Assembly: GCA_947462335.1 (NCBI GenBank)
Contig: OX381721.1
Span: 35,452,303-35,516,302 of the forward strand
Direction: 5' to 3'
Source: Harmothoe impar
Lineage: Eukaryota > Annelida > Polychaeta > Phyllodocida > Polynoidae
DNA length: 64,000 bases
Position 1 is the first letter of the stretch, and every line of letters starts with the position of its first letter. A program made the position numbers and the translations under genes. Under the pieces are notes generated by a model. It had not been told where the DNA came from. It saw only the letters and a program-made list of their open reading frames with translations, and did no database searches. Shown in pieces: positions 1-10,900 of this stretch.

Positions 1-575
1 ACCCACCCATACCTACCCCTCCTGCTACCCATACCCACCCAGCCCTCCTGCTACCCATACCTACCCCTCCTGCTACCCATACCCACCCAGCCCTCCTGCT
101 ACCCATACCTACCCCTCCTGCTACCCATACCCACCCAGCCCTCCTGCTACCCATACCTACCCCTCCTGCTACCCATACCTACCCACCCCTCCCGCTACCC
201 ATACCCACCCCCCTGCTACCCATACCCACCCTTCCTGCTACCCATACCCACCCCTCCTGCTACCCATACCCACCCCTCCTGCTACCCATACCCACCCCTC
301 CTGCTACCCATACCTACCCACCCCTCCTGCTACCCATACCTACCCCTCCTGCTACCCATACCCACCCATCCTGCTACCCATACCTACCCACCCCTCCTGC
401 TACCCATACCCACCCGCCCCTCCTGCTACCCATACCTACCCCTCCTGCTACCCATACCCACCCCTCCTGCAACCCATACCTACCCCTCCTGCTACCCATA
501 CCTACCCCTCCTGCTACCCATACCTGCACCTCCTGCTACCTATACCCACCCCTCCTGCTACCCATATCTACCCAC
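1..575. repeat. C-rich minisatellite, ~22-26 bp unit
   Basis: Tandem units of the form CTCCTGCTACCCATACCYAC run from the first base of the window to about 575, with small length variants. The array is cut by the window edge, so its full size is unknown. No coding potential is seen. Confidence 0.95.
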
Positions 576-974
576 TTACACACTCTCCTACAACGGTTAG
601 ATTCTTCTCTTATTTATCTTTTTTTTTTTTGGGGGGGGGGGGAGTCAGCAAAAATAAAGGATTTTGCACACTTGATTTTTGGCGGAGCTCATTATTTACT
701 TCATGCCAGTAAATTTCGCTTGACTCACTTTTCTCTTGCCCTGCTGTCTTTAACTCCAGAGCCCATTGACCTACTTTGTTCTTGGTTTGGTCTAATAAAG
801 ACCAAAATATATGGTTTCTGCTTCAAATAGTAAAAGATGTATTTGCGAATTGATATTTTCTTTTGTTGATTTTCAGAACTAAGGTTAAATTATTACGTTT
901 ATTTAGGACGTAATAAACTGTATGTTTGTAACAGCTGACCATGGGATCCCTACCTGGACAACACTTTACAGACA
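576..974. other. Intergenic stretch, no gene seen
   Basis: AT-rich sequence between two minisatellites, with a poly-T/poly-G run near 619-643. I see no ORF, RNA gene or recognisable repeat end. Confidence 0.6.
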
Positions 975-1325
975 GCACGATGCCTCAATGCATCATGTCG
1001 CTTTGTGAGCATGATGCCTCAATGCATCATGTCGCTTTGGCAGCATGATGCCTCAATGCATCATGTCGCTTTGTCAGCATGATGCCTCAATGCATCATGT
1101 CGCTTTGGCAGCATGATGCCTCAATGCATCATGTCGCTTTGGCAGCATGATGCCTCAATGCATCATGTCGCTTTGTCAGCATGATGCCTCAATGCATCAT
1201 GTCGCTTTGGCAGCATGATGCCTCAATGCATCATGTCGCTTTGTCAGCATGATGCCTCAATGCATCATGTCGCTTTGGCAGCATGATGCCTCAATGCATC
1301 ATGTCGCTTTGTCAGCATGATGCAC
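975..1325. repeat. 34-bp minisatellite
   Basis: About ten near-identical 34-bp units, each containing GCATGATGCCTCAATGCATC followed by ATGTCGCTTTG and a GGC/GTC variant. The unit is rich in the self-complementary words GATGC and GCATC. The flank to about 1440 keeps related words, and the same GCATGATGC core recurs in dispersed copies near 4829 and 34640. Confidence 0.95.
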
Positions 1326-2345
1326 CAAAGTGTGCAGGCGAGTAACGTGCTGATACCGCATCGGTGCATCACGTGGATCCTTTTGGGACTGCATCAACCC
1401 TGTAGGGTCAGCATGATGCATGAATGCAGCACCAGGCTGCCTTTAATTTGGCTATAAGTGTACCTCTAGGTTCCATGTGCTGTACACACAGTGTAACATA
1501 GCTCTATAGCATGTACCACAGAGGTACCAGTGCCCCCCTGTGACCTTGCCCCACTAACCCTGCCAACAAAACCTACACACCGTGCATGTTCCTATCTCAC
1601 ACTTTGACATCTTTTTATTCTCTTTTCCTGTTTTTGCCTCCATTTCCCTAGATGTATATTCTACTCTGGAATAGTAGGAGGGCAGTAGATTGTACCCCTC
1701 TGTTTAAATATAGCAGTAATTTACACTTGAGAAAATCTGTGAACTGTCAGAAATCAATCACACCAACAATGTTCACTTTATCTGCTGTTTATCTCATCAT
1801 TCATCACTGTTTGTCTCATCATGTACTTAAGTGTTAGATATTGTAGTGGTATACAAATATGTGAAAACCAGCAACCAGAGTACAAGCCTTTACTACTATC
1901 TTTATTGAAACACAATTTATTTGCATTCAAGTTTAATAAATGTATACCGCGTCTCGAACGTATTGTTTGTCAAATAAACGAGTTTGTTTAGAGCTCATTG
2001 AACCAAAAAAATATATATTCCATAATGTTGCATGTAGCACTGGGACGCTCTTCAATATTCTGGGGCTTTTTATTCTCAAGAAGGGCGCTTATAAAGATCC
2101 TATCAGAAACCTACCGGCAATATACAAACCACAACCGGTAACTCATATCAGAAAAGGTGCTCGTACTCACATGTACCTGCTGAGACAAAAACAGGGGAAA
2201 TAAATTATCAGGGATGTGACATCACAACACAAGATGTGCTGTAGTTGTGTGTGAGCTGGGTGTGTTGTGACAGTGTAGAGATGGACAGGGGCAGGTTAGC
2301 CTGGACTGGCCCGTACTAGAAGGGCCGTCATCATCCATCACCGGG
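1326..2345. other. Intergenic stretch, no gene seen
   Basis: Short open frames at 1652-1837 and 1940-2203 show no domain, no splice context and no codon bias. I treat them as chance. No RNA gene was recognised. Confidence 0.55.
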
Positions 2346-2756
2346 CTTATACCCCCCCTCCCAACACAACACCTCCAAACACACACACACATACACATAT
2401 CCTCCCCCCACACACACATACATACACATACCCCCCCACACACATACACATACCCTCCCCGCACACACACACATACATCTACCCCCTACACACACACATA
2501 CCCCCCCCCACATACACATACCCCCCCCACACACATACACAACCCCCCTACACACACACCCCTACACATACTCCCCACACATACACATACCCCCCCACAC
2601 ACACATACCCCCTCCCCACACACACATACCCCCCCCACACACATACACATACCCCCCCCCACACACACACATACCCCCCCCCCCACACACACACACACAT
2701 ACCCCCCCCCCCTTACACATACATACACATCCCCCCCCCCCCACACACACACACCT
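2346..2756. repeat. CA / poly-C microsatellite tract
   Basis: An imperfect mixture of (CA)n, CATA and poly-C runs. Long open frames on the minus strand through this tract encode only Cys-Val-Gly repeats and are artefacts of low complexity. Confidence 0.95.
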
Positions 2757-2835
2757 GTGCCCGCTGAGACACCCTGCTGTACACAGGTATGTTCTAGCCG
2801 ACATGCCCACCACCCGTGCTGTCCCATTAACTTTG

Positions 2836-4510
2836 CACGGGACGGAAGGGACAGAGAAAGGAAGGGAGGGGACAGGAAGGAAGAGCACAGGAAGGGAGAG
2901 GACAGGAATGGAGGGGACAGGAAGGGAGAGGACAGGAATGGAGGGATGGGAAGGGAGAGACAGGAAGTGAGGAAAGGGAAGGAACAGCAAGGGGAGGGAC
3001 AGGAGGGGAGGGACGGGAAGGGAGGGACTGGAAGTGGGGGAACAGGGAGGGAGGGGACAGGAAGGGAGGGGACAGAAGAGAAGGGGACAGGAAGGGAGGG
3101 GACAGGAGGCAAGAGGACAGGAGGCAAGGGGACAGGAAGGGAGGGAAGGGACGGAAAGGGACAGAACGGAAGGGGGACAGGAAGGGAGAGACGGGAAGGG
3201 AGGAGACAGGAGGGAAGAGGAAAGGGAGGGGACAGGAGGGAAGGGGACAGGAAAGGAGGGGACAGGAAAGGAGGGGACAGAAATCAAGGGGACAGGGAGG
3301 GGACAGGGAGGGGAAAGGAAGGGGAGGGGACGGGAAGGGAGGGGACAGGAAGGGAGGGGACAGGAATGAAGGGGACAGAAGAGAAGGGGACAGGAAGGGA
3401 GGGGACAGGAGGCAAGAGGACAGGAGGCAAGGGGACAGGAAGGGAGGGGACAGGAAGGGAGGGGACAGGAGGGAAGGGACAGGAAGGGAGGGATGGGAAG
3501 GGAGACAGGAAGTGAGGAAAGGGAAGGAACAGCAAGGGAAGGGACAGGAGGGGAGGGACGGGATAGGAGGGACTGGAAGTGGGGGAACAGGGAGGGAGGG
3601 GACAGGAAGGGAGGGGACAGAAGAGAAGGGGACAGGAAGGGAGGGGACAGGAGGCAAGAGGACAGGAGGGAAGGGGACAGGAAAGGAGGGGACAGGAAAG
3701 GAGGGGACAGAAAGCAAGGGGACAGGGAGGGGACAGGGAGGGGAAAGGAAGGGGAGGGGACGGGAAGGGAGGGGACAGGAAGGGAGGGGACAGGAATGAA
3801 GGGGACAGGAAGGGAGGGGACAGGAAGGGAGGGGACAGGAGGCAAGAGGACAGGAGGCAAGGGGACAGGAAGGGAGGGGACAGGAAGGGAGGGGACAGGA
3901 GGCAAGGGGACAGGAAGGAAGGGGACAGGAAGGGAGGGGACAGGAAGGGGGGGACAGGAAGGGAGGGGACAGGAAGGGAGGGACAGAAATGAAGGGGACA
4001 GGAAGGGAGGGGACAGGAAGGGAGGGGACAGGAAGGGAGGGGACAGAAGAGAAGGGGACAGGAAGGGAGGGGACAGGAGGCAAGAGGACAGGAGGCAAGG
4101 GGACAGGAAGGGAGGGGACAGGAGGCAAGGGGACAGGAAGGGAGGGGACAGGAAGGGAGGGGACAGGAGGGAAGGGGACAGGAAGGGAGGGGACAGGAAG
4201 GGTGGGAACAGGAAGGGAGGGGACAGGAAGGGAGGGACAGAAATGAAGGGGACAGGAAGGGAGGGGACAGGAAGGGAGGGGACAGAAGAGAAGGGGACAG
4301 GAAGGGAGGGGACAGGAGGCAAGAGGACAGGAGGCAAGGGGACAGGAAGGGAGGGGACAGGAGGCAAGGGGACAGGAAGGGAGGGGACAGGAAGGGAGGG
4401 GACAGGAGGGAAGGGGACAGGAAGGGAGGGGACAGGAAGCGAGAGGACAGGAAGGGAGGGGACAGGAGGGAAGGGGACAGGAGGGAAGAGGACGGCAAGG
4501 GAGGGACGGG
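2836..4510. repeat. 1.7 kb purine (GGA-rich) minisatellite
   Basis: Almost pure purine on the + strand, built from GGAAGGGAGGGGACA and GGAGGCAAG-type units in several higher-order arrangements. It keeps frames open in all directions on both strands, giving false ORFs up to 671 codons. Such tracts can form triplex or G-quadruplex structures. Confidence 0.97.
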
Positions 4511-4828
4511 GGGGGGGGGCCATTTGTAATACTGTAGCTAAGTGTGGACAGAACGGATCACTGAGATTTTGTAGCATGATGACACAAAATCATATTGAGA
4601 CCCCCTCCCCTGCCCACCCAGTTACTGAGGGTGTGACGGGTGGGAGGTGTGACTGAGTGGGGGGTAATTGGGCACATCCCGGGTCTAGCAGCTTCAGCAC
4701 TGAGGGTGTGAGACATGACATCCATGTCACATTAACCCTTGTAGGGAGGAGAGTGCTTTATGGTGCTATACCTGCTGTTTTTACCTAGCTTTAACATTCA
4801 GCTGGGCACATCTCCCATGATGACCCTA

Positions 4829-5038
4829 GGGGATCATGATGCATGCATGCAGCGCGAGTAAGTCTACTTGCTATGGTTGCATCCATGTTTCATGTTGACA
4901 ACTCGGGAGTGTATCAACCCTGAGAGTTTGGCATCATGCTTGAATGTAGCAGTATTGAGCTACTCACCGGGGCTGCATGCATGCATCAGGATGAAGGGCA
5001 TGATGCACTAAAGCACTATGCTGCCCTAAAAGGCCAAC
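4829..5038. repeat. Dispersed GCATGATGCATGC-type repeat
   Basis: This segment shares its right end (GGGCATGATGCAYTAAAGCA then CTRYGCTGCCCT) with 34720-34765, and its self-complementary GCATGCATGC words with 21840-21860. It looks like a dispersed low-copy repeat with palindromic cores. Confidence 0.6.
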
Positions 5039-5139
5039 AAGTTGGTACTCCAACAGCAATAGTCGGAGTGGAGCTGGGCCAGGTACTCAGTCCTATATAT
5101 AGGGCGGGTGGGGGTTTCAAGGTCAACCCTCTTCACACA

Positions 5140-5336
5140 GCATATATTTCGCGCTATACATATTTTTGCAGATTTCCCGGATTTTAAACATCTGCAAAAA
5201 TATGTACAGAGTGAAAATTTATCAATATAGCTATATAACTCTAATATTTTTGAATCAGTGAATTTAAATGCCAGCAAAATTGTACCTTAGAGCAAATCCG
5301 TGAAAATTTATAACAGCGAAAATATGTACGTTTACA
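5140..5336. repeat. Possible MITE with CATATTTTCGC-like ends
   Basis: The left part reads ATATTTCGCGCTATACATAT. The right part reads GCGAAAATATGTACGTTTAC, roughly inverted to it. A related left end is seen near 54280. The boundaries are approximate. Confidence 0.4.
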
Positions 5337-5761
5337 GTACGCCGGGTAGGGGGCTTCTTTTCCTTAATCAATTCCCTTTCTTTGAATTATAAGATGATTT
5401 TGTTTTTGTTTTTACTACTCGGCACTAAAATAAAATTTAGATAGTTTTTTCCTGACAAAATAATCTGTGTCAAAATAATCATTGAAACTAATTTGTAAAA
5501 AAAAATAATCTACCAACTAATCCTATTTTTGTTCATCATGTTACCAGAACACTTTTTGCACAGATCACAGGGGGTAGTTAACGCTACTGTTTATACACAC
5601 CTATAATTGAAATAGGTGACTTAAATATGTGAGTTGGGCTGGTTGGCTGCCTGCTCCCAGGCTATCCCTATGGTAGCATAGACGCTGGCCGAGGCTGGTT
5701 CTACAGGGTTGGTTCTAAACCCGTCTATTGGTCTGATTAAACACTATCCTGTAGACTATTA

Positions 5762-5924
5762 CAGTAAAACCTCGCGGTGCAAGTAATTTGATGTATACTA
5801 CAGTGTTAAAGTCGCGATAATCATAAATTATATGCGTTTTGTGGCTTATCAGCTTATAGGATTCTCTAAAGTTAGGGTGCAGCTATATGCCACGCGAGTT
5901 AGGCTTGTATGCGAGATTTTACGG
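5762..5924. repeat. MITE, CCGTAAAACC family, TA target
   Basis: The ends read CAGTAAAACCTCGCGG and GCGAGATTTTACGG, flanked by TA on both sides. The same family with clearer inverted ends is present at 24659-24811, 33519-33967 and 43404-43618. A TA duplication fits a mariner-type non-autonomous element. Confidence 0.7.
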
Positions 5925-5977
5925 TACATGTGTAAACTGGTCTATTGGTCTGATTAACTGCCGGCCCTGTGGAGTGC

Positions 5978-6335
5978 TCGTTGTCGAAAACTTTTTTTGC
6001 ACACAGGCCAATGTGGCCTGTGTCGCGAGATCTTACACAGGCCATTTTCCTTCTACACAGGCCACATCGGCCCCCTTTTCATATTAATGAATACAGATCA
6101 ATAATTCTTACAAAATCAATTTGAAAATGCTCAAATTCACTAAAAAAAAGGCTTCTAAGTTGGTTGTACCTAGCTCAGCTTCTAATAGGAATATTTGAAA
6201 AATTCTTTACTGTCGGAAAGGTGAGATCATGGCCGGCCATTGTGGCCGATGTCTGATGGCCTCACATCCGCCATTGCGATTCTACATTGGCAAAATCTGA
6301 TGTGCCGATATCATTTCAGCAACACTGCCATCACG
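5978..6335. repeat. Palindromic MITE-like repeat (ACACAGGCCA family)
   Basis: It contains the words CACAGGCCAATGTGGCCTGTG and AGGAATATTTGAAAAATTC, also found at 13098-13990 and 21500-21800. The outer ends resemble GTTGTCGAAAAC and CAGCAACACT. No coding sequence is seen. Confidence 0.6.
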
Positions 6336-6587
6336 TGTACGTGTGTGTGTATTCTGGTCGCACACGTCAGCCTGTGCTACCAGCCTGCTCTCCTCCTGTG
6401 GCTCTGAGAGTGAGACCCGGCCCCTCCTGTGTCTAACCTCAGGCCTCGGCTATATAGACACACAGGGCGGGTACTCTCTGTACAGGCTGCACATTTTTTG
6501 CCTTTTCTGTCTGGCCTGTAGACGTGCTGGGTGCTGGTGGCTGGCTGAGGGGTGGCTAGAGGCGCGCACCCCACACCCCCTCACCCA
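6336..6587. other. Sequence before the assembly gap, no gene seen
   Basis: Moderately GC-rich sequence with short open frames on both strands (for example 6343-6615). None has a recognisable domain. Confidence 0.4.
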
Positions 6588-6690
6588 GTTACTCACTGAG
6601 CAGCTCACCGAGTAACTCACCGAGTAACTCACCGAGTAACTCACTGAGTAACTCACCGAGTAACTCACTGAGTAACTCACTTACTCACCG
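6588..6690. repeat. 12-13 bp tandem repeat AGTAACTCACYG
   Basis: About eight copies of AGTAACTCACCG/AGTAACTCACTG lie directly before the assembly gap, which suggests the gap is an unresolved continuation of repeat sequence. Confidence 0.9.
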
Positions 6691-6733
6691 CGCGAGTCGT
6701 CCCTGCATAGAGGTCACCCTGAGTAGAAAAAGG

Positions 6734-6933
6734 NNNNNNNNNNNNNNNNNNNNNNNNNNNNNNNNNNNNNNNNNNNNNNNNNNNNNNNNNNNNNNNNNNN
6801 NNNNNNNNNNNNNNNNNNNNNNNNNNNNNNNNNNNNNNNNNNNNNNNNNNNNNNNNNNNNNNNNNNNNNNNNNNNNNNNNNNNNNNNNNNNNNNNNNNNN
6901 NNNNNNNNNNNNNNNNNNNNNNNNNNNNNNNNN
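6734..6933. other. Assembly gap (200 N)
   Basis: Exactly 200 unknown bases, probably a placeholder size. Sequence on either side cannot be assumed to be contiguous at this distance. Confidence 1.
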
Positions 6934-7362
6934 AGACCTGATGTTGTTATGAGTTTAATCTTACATCAACTTGAGTGAGACCCTGGTACTTTACATGAAG
7001 TAGGCTATAGGAAATAGATAGGCTGTGATAATATTGACTTGAGATCAATACTGGGTGCTCCTGTGTGAGTGGGGCTGGTGCATGCTGGCTGGGTGACTGG
7101 TGGTGTAACAGGGTGGGTGCATGATTGAGGCCAGTGACTGGGAGTGGGAGTAGAGTAGACTCTATAGAGGGGTGGGAGGAGCCCTTTCTGTCCGGCCTCC
7201 CCGGCTACACAGCCCGGCTACAGAGCACGGCCCGCTCCGGCCGCTGGAAATAGCGCGTCCTGCATACCTCTGTGTGCCGCCCCCTCACACACCGACACAC
7301 GCCCACATGGAGTCTACTTATGCTGCACGCCCCGCGCCTACTGCAGCCTACCCCGACGTGCA

Positions 7363-7431
7363 CCCCCCCCCCCCCCCCCCCCCAAGACACACACTCACAC
7401 TCAGCTGCTGCCGGGGGGGGGGGGGGGGGGG
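7363..7431. repeat. Poly-C then poly-G tract
   Basis: A run of about 20 C, a short CA-rich spacer and a run of about 19 G could fold back on each other. They lie upstream of the DARS1 start region. Confidence 0.8.
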
Positions 7432-7499
7432 TGCAGGGCCTGTATGGTACTCCAGGTGTACTACCACACACTACACCTGGATCCTGACTGATATGACTG

Positions 7500-7943
7500 G
7501 ATCCTAGTGTCCCCAGTACACCCCTACCTCACCCCCTCCCGCCACGCCCCCTCCCCGCCCGCCCGTCACGCGCCCCGCTCCCCCGCGCACGCGTAATCGC
7601 GCCGTGCATGTCCCAAGGCCCTGCAACCCGCGAAGGGCGACAGCGGAAAACGATGCAAACCACTCACCTTGAATGTGCTTGGGATTCTGTTGTTTGCGCC
7701 TCGACATCCCCACACCTTCCCATTCGTGGCCCTGCCAAAATCATGGATGTTTACTGGCCGTAGACGGCCAATAAGCACGTTATTGTGCCTCTCGCTGCCT
7801 CCCCTCCTCTTCCGTCCGCCATCATGGCTGGTGCACTGTGGGTAGTGTTGCCACATGCAGGCAGCGCGGAGGTTGTGCACGTCGGGCTGAACAACACACG
7901 CGGTTTTTACCCACTTTACTTCTCACTTTAACCTGCCGTAAAC
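7500..7943 (+). promoter_or_regulatory. DARS1: CpG-rich start region of DARS1
   Basis: A GC- and CpG-rich segment directly precedes the DARS1 start codon, unlike the AT-rich surroundings. CCGCCATCATGG at 7816-7827 resembles a YY1-type motif often found just downstream of housekeeping start sites. No TATA box is seen. An upstream ATG at 7824 opens a 35-codon frame ending in TAA at 7929-7931, in frame with but separated from the main start. The transcription start is not determined. Confidence 0.55.
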
Positions 7944-7981
7944 ATGGCTGACGCCCCGCCCGCCGAGGAGGTCCAGTTAGG
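7944..7981 (+). CDS. DARS1: DARS1 coding exon 1
   Basis: ATG at 7944 starts [13 protein letters not shown]. The donor GTAGGT begins at 7982, splitting the Gly13 codon (GG|A). Joined to exon 2 it reads on as [14 protein letters not shown], a typical DARS N-terminal basic helix, which supports this start. Confidence 0.85.
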
Positions 7982-10900
7982 GTAGGTTTAGGCCGGGTTT
8001 GGGGTACCTTTTGTGCCATGTTCGTGTGTATTTTGGTCAGGTTTGGGGTTTTGGGACAGCTGTGAGCGATCAGCCGGCGTCGGTCTAGGACTAGACGCTT
8101 TAGCCTAGATCTCAAAGTGAAGCAAAAACATGTCAATCTACAAACACACGGTGGTATTTTATTTAATTTTATAAGTGCATGATATCGACGCAGCTGACAG
8201 GATCATAGTAATAACTACAGATTGTCTTTAGGTGGTGTAATCATGACGATATCGTGCTAGATATGCAGAACGATAGACGCGTGTTACGTGAGCGATAATA
8301 TGTGAACTTCCCATAGAGTGTCGTGCTAATCGACGTGTATTGCATCAGAACCAGGGACAACCAGGTCAACGTACTTAATGAGTAACTTAGCCGTACTCTG
8401 ATATCTTACCCGTTACCCGAGATTGTGTGAATACCATTGGATTCGTATATATGACAGTCTAACAATGCTAGTAGACTGAGTATAGTAGTGGCGGTGATGT
8501 AAAGATAAATAAGCTGCCTCGTCCTACACTGGACAATCATTGAGATAATTTGATAACAAGTAGAGATACGGGTCTCCCCCTGCGCTTCACTTCAGCCTGT
8601 CTAAGGGAGTGATCATTTTTTAACAACAGGGGGGGGGGGGTGGGTTTGGGGGAGGGGCAAAAAAATGTGGACCCCTCTTGGGGGGGTCAAAATAATTTAA
8701 CCTGTTTTGAGCCAAAAAGCCCGCGCATTACTACCGTAAACTGGGGTTACTTTGGCCACCCTGTACTACTTTGGCCACTTCAAAACAAAATCTATATTTT
8801 ATCAAATATTGTACCAAAATGATATTTAATTATTGCAAATATGAATATTACACATTGATATAGTTACCCAAAGCCATAAAGAGGCAGATGACCAATTTTT
8901 TTCACATGTTCAATTTTTTGGTCTTGCACAGAATGGCGCGAGAAATATTGTCATGAATAATGATTGGTCAAAAAAAAATAGGCCTATCCGTAAACTTCTC
9001 TTAGTCAAAATAAAAAGACTAATAATTTTGGGCAAATTAGTGGGTTAAAAAGGTCTGTAATGACACTATGTAAATGAGATTTTAAAATGATGATTGAAAA
9101 ATTTAGCCATGTGTGAAAAATCTGGGTGGCCAAAGTAACCCAGCCAATGTTGAACAAATTTGGGGTTACTTTGGCCGCTTGACATCCAATCGTCATTGGT
9201 TGCTATGGAAACCACTACTACTGTTACCAGGGAATTCATATTTGACATTATTGCCAATATAGGCATCAAACCTACATCTCTGACATAAATCATAAGTTTC
9301 TGCCATTTCTTTCTACGAAATTAATTGTTTTCAAAATTTGCAGAATCAGCAAATTCCCTGACTTTAATGTATTTAAACATTATGCACTGTATCCAATTAG
9401 CAGGTCAAACCAGATACCTGGGTATGCCACATTTGATGTCAATTAGCTATAGATTTAAAAGTCAATTTTAGCTTTCTACTCAACGTTTGGGCAATTTGAA
9501 ACATAATAAGCATGGAAATGATCAATTTTCGCGATTATTTACGATTATTGTCTGTTTCTGGGGAGGTCAATGGGGGAAAAGTAGGTCAAGTGGCCAAAGT
9601 AACCCCACCACCGGGGTTACTTTGGCCATCCACTTCCTTTGTGCTTATGACAGTTAATATTGGGAGCAGGTCCAAACTATGTAGCCTCAAGATACCTTTA
9701 TATATACCCTCCATTTACATTACATAATATATCCACACATGCAAAGTATTTTTCTATGAGCCCAACAAAACTAGTCAAAAGTGGCCAAAGTAACCCCGGT
9801 TTACGGTATGCTTCAAAGGGCCCGCGCCCGAGCCGATTTTCGGCCGTAAGGGGGGGGGGGGTAAAAAATTTTGACCCCCCGACCGGGGGGTGTAGAAAAT
9901 TGTGCGCGCTCCGCGCGGAAACCCACCACCCCCCCCCCATGTTGTTAAAAAATGATCACTCCCTAATAACAAGTAGACAGGAGGAGGGTGTCGCTCCGGG
10001 AATGGGAGTACTTGAACTTTTTTTTTCTGATACCAGTGTGCCGCTGAACTTATGACAACCATTACCCCTCCTAGGGAGCTGTTGCATCAAAACGAAATCT
10101 TTCTATGTCACTCTCCGCTAAAAATCCTAGTTTTGGCGAGAAAAAACACAGATGGCAAAATCTAGGGACCTACAATAGGCTACATCTTTCTGATGGGTAA
10201 TTTTACAGAGAAATTTTACCCATATCTGCAAAAGTTTGGCAAATAATGGGGGAAAGTGGAACATTTTCATTTTGGAAGCAGGCAGTTACAGACCCAGGCC
10301 AAAAGCAAGGGGGAGGGGGTAGCCTAACTTACCCTATTAAAGACTAATAACGTTACTAAGGCCAAAAATTCTGTGTTTTCGGTAACATCATGAAAAAAAG
10401 CTAGGTAGGTAGGGTCGGATTTTTTTGGTACAATTTTTGTTTGTGCTGGAATCCAGAAGCAGCCTTTTTGTAGAGTCCAACATTCGCAAATTATGCAAAT
10501 TTAGTAAAAGTGGTAGTTACTCCTAGGTCGCTGCATTGCAGCCAGTGTAAGCTTTGGTCCGATACCAAATATGCCTATATTTTTTAATTTCTATCATATT
10601 TTTCATTGAATAAGCTTCTTCTTTAAAAAAAGATTTTTTGTGACCAAAAAAAAAAATAGGGTCGGCCCTTTTTAGTCGGGTGACCGGAAACACAACTTTT
10701 TTTTCATTTGGCCTAAGGTTAATCCTAAGTGACCGTCGTAATCACTCAATTTCTAAGGGCATGCCGAGTTGTGTGTAGGGGGGGGGGGGGGGGGGGTAAA
10801 CATGTTTATACATGTTACGTGCTGCCTATACAAAAATATTTGACTGAAAGCCAATTATTTCCTGGCACATAAATTTAGAGGCCTATACGCCTTCAGTATA

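Noticed and set aside
975..1325. Regular short repeats resembling a CRISPR array
   Set aside because: Units are contiguous with no variable spacers, and the context is an animal genome. It is a minisatellite.
2562..4577. ORFs up to 671 codons on both strands in the purine tract
   Set aside because: They consist only of Pro/Leu/Ser or Gly/Arg/Glu repeats dictated by the minisatellite, and equivalent frames are open in several phases on both strands.
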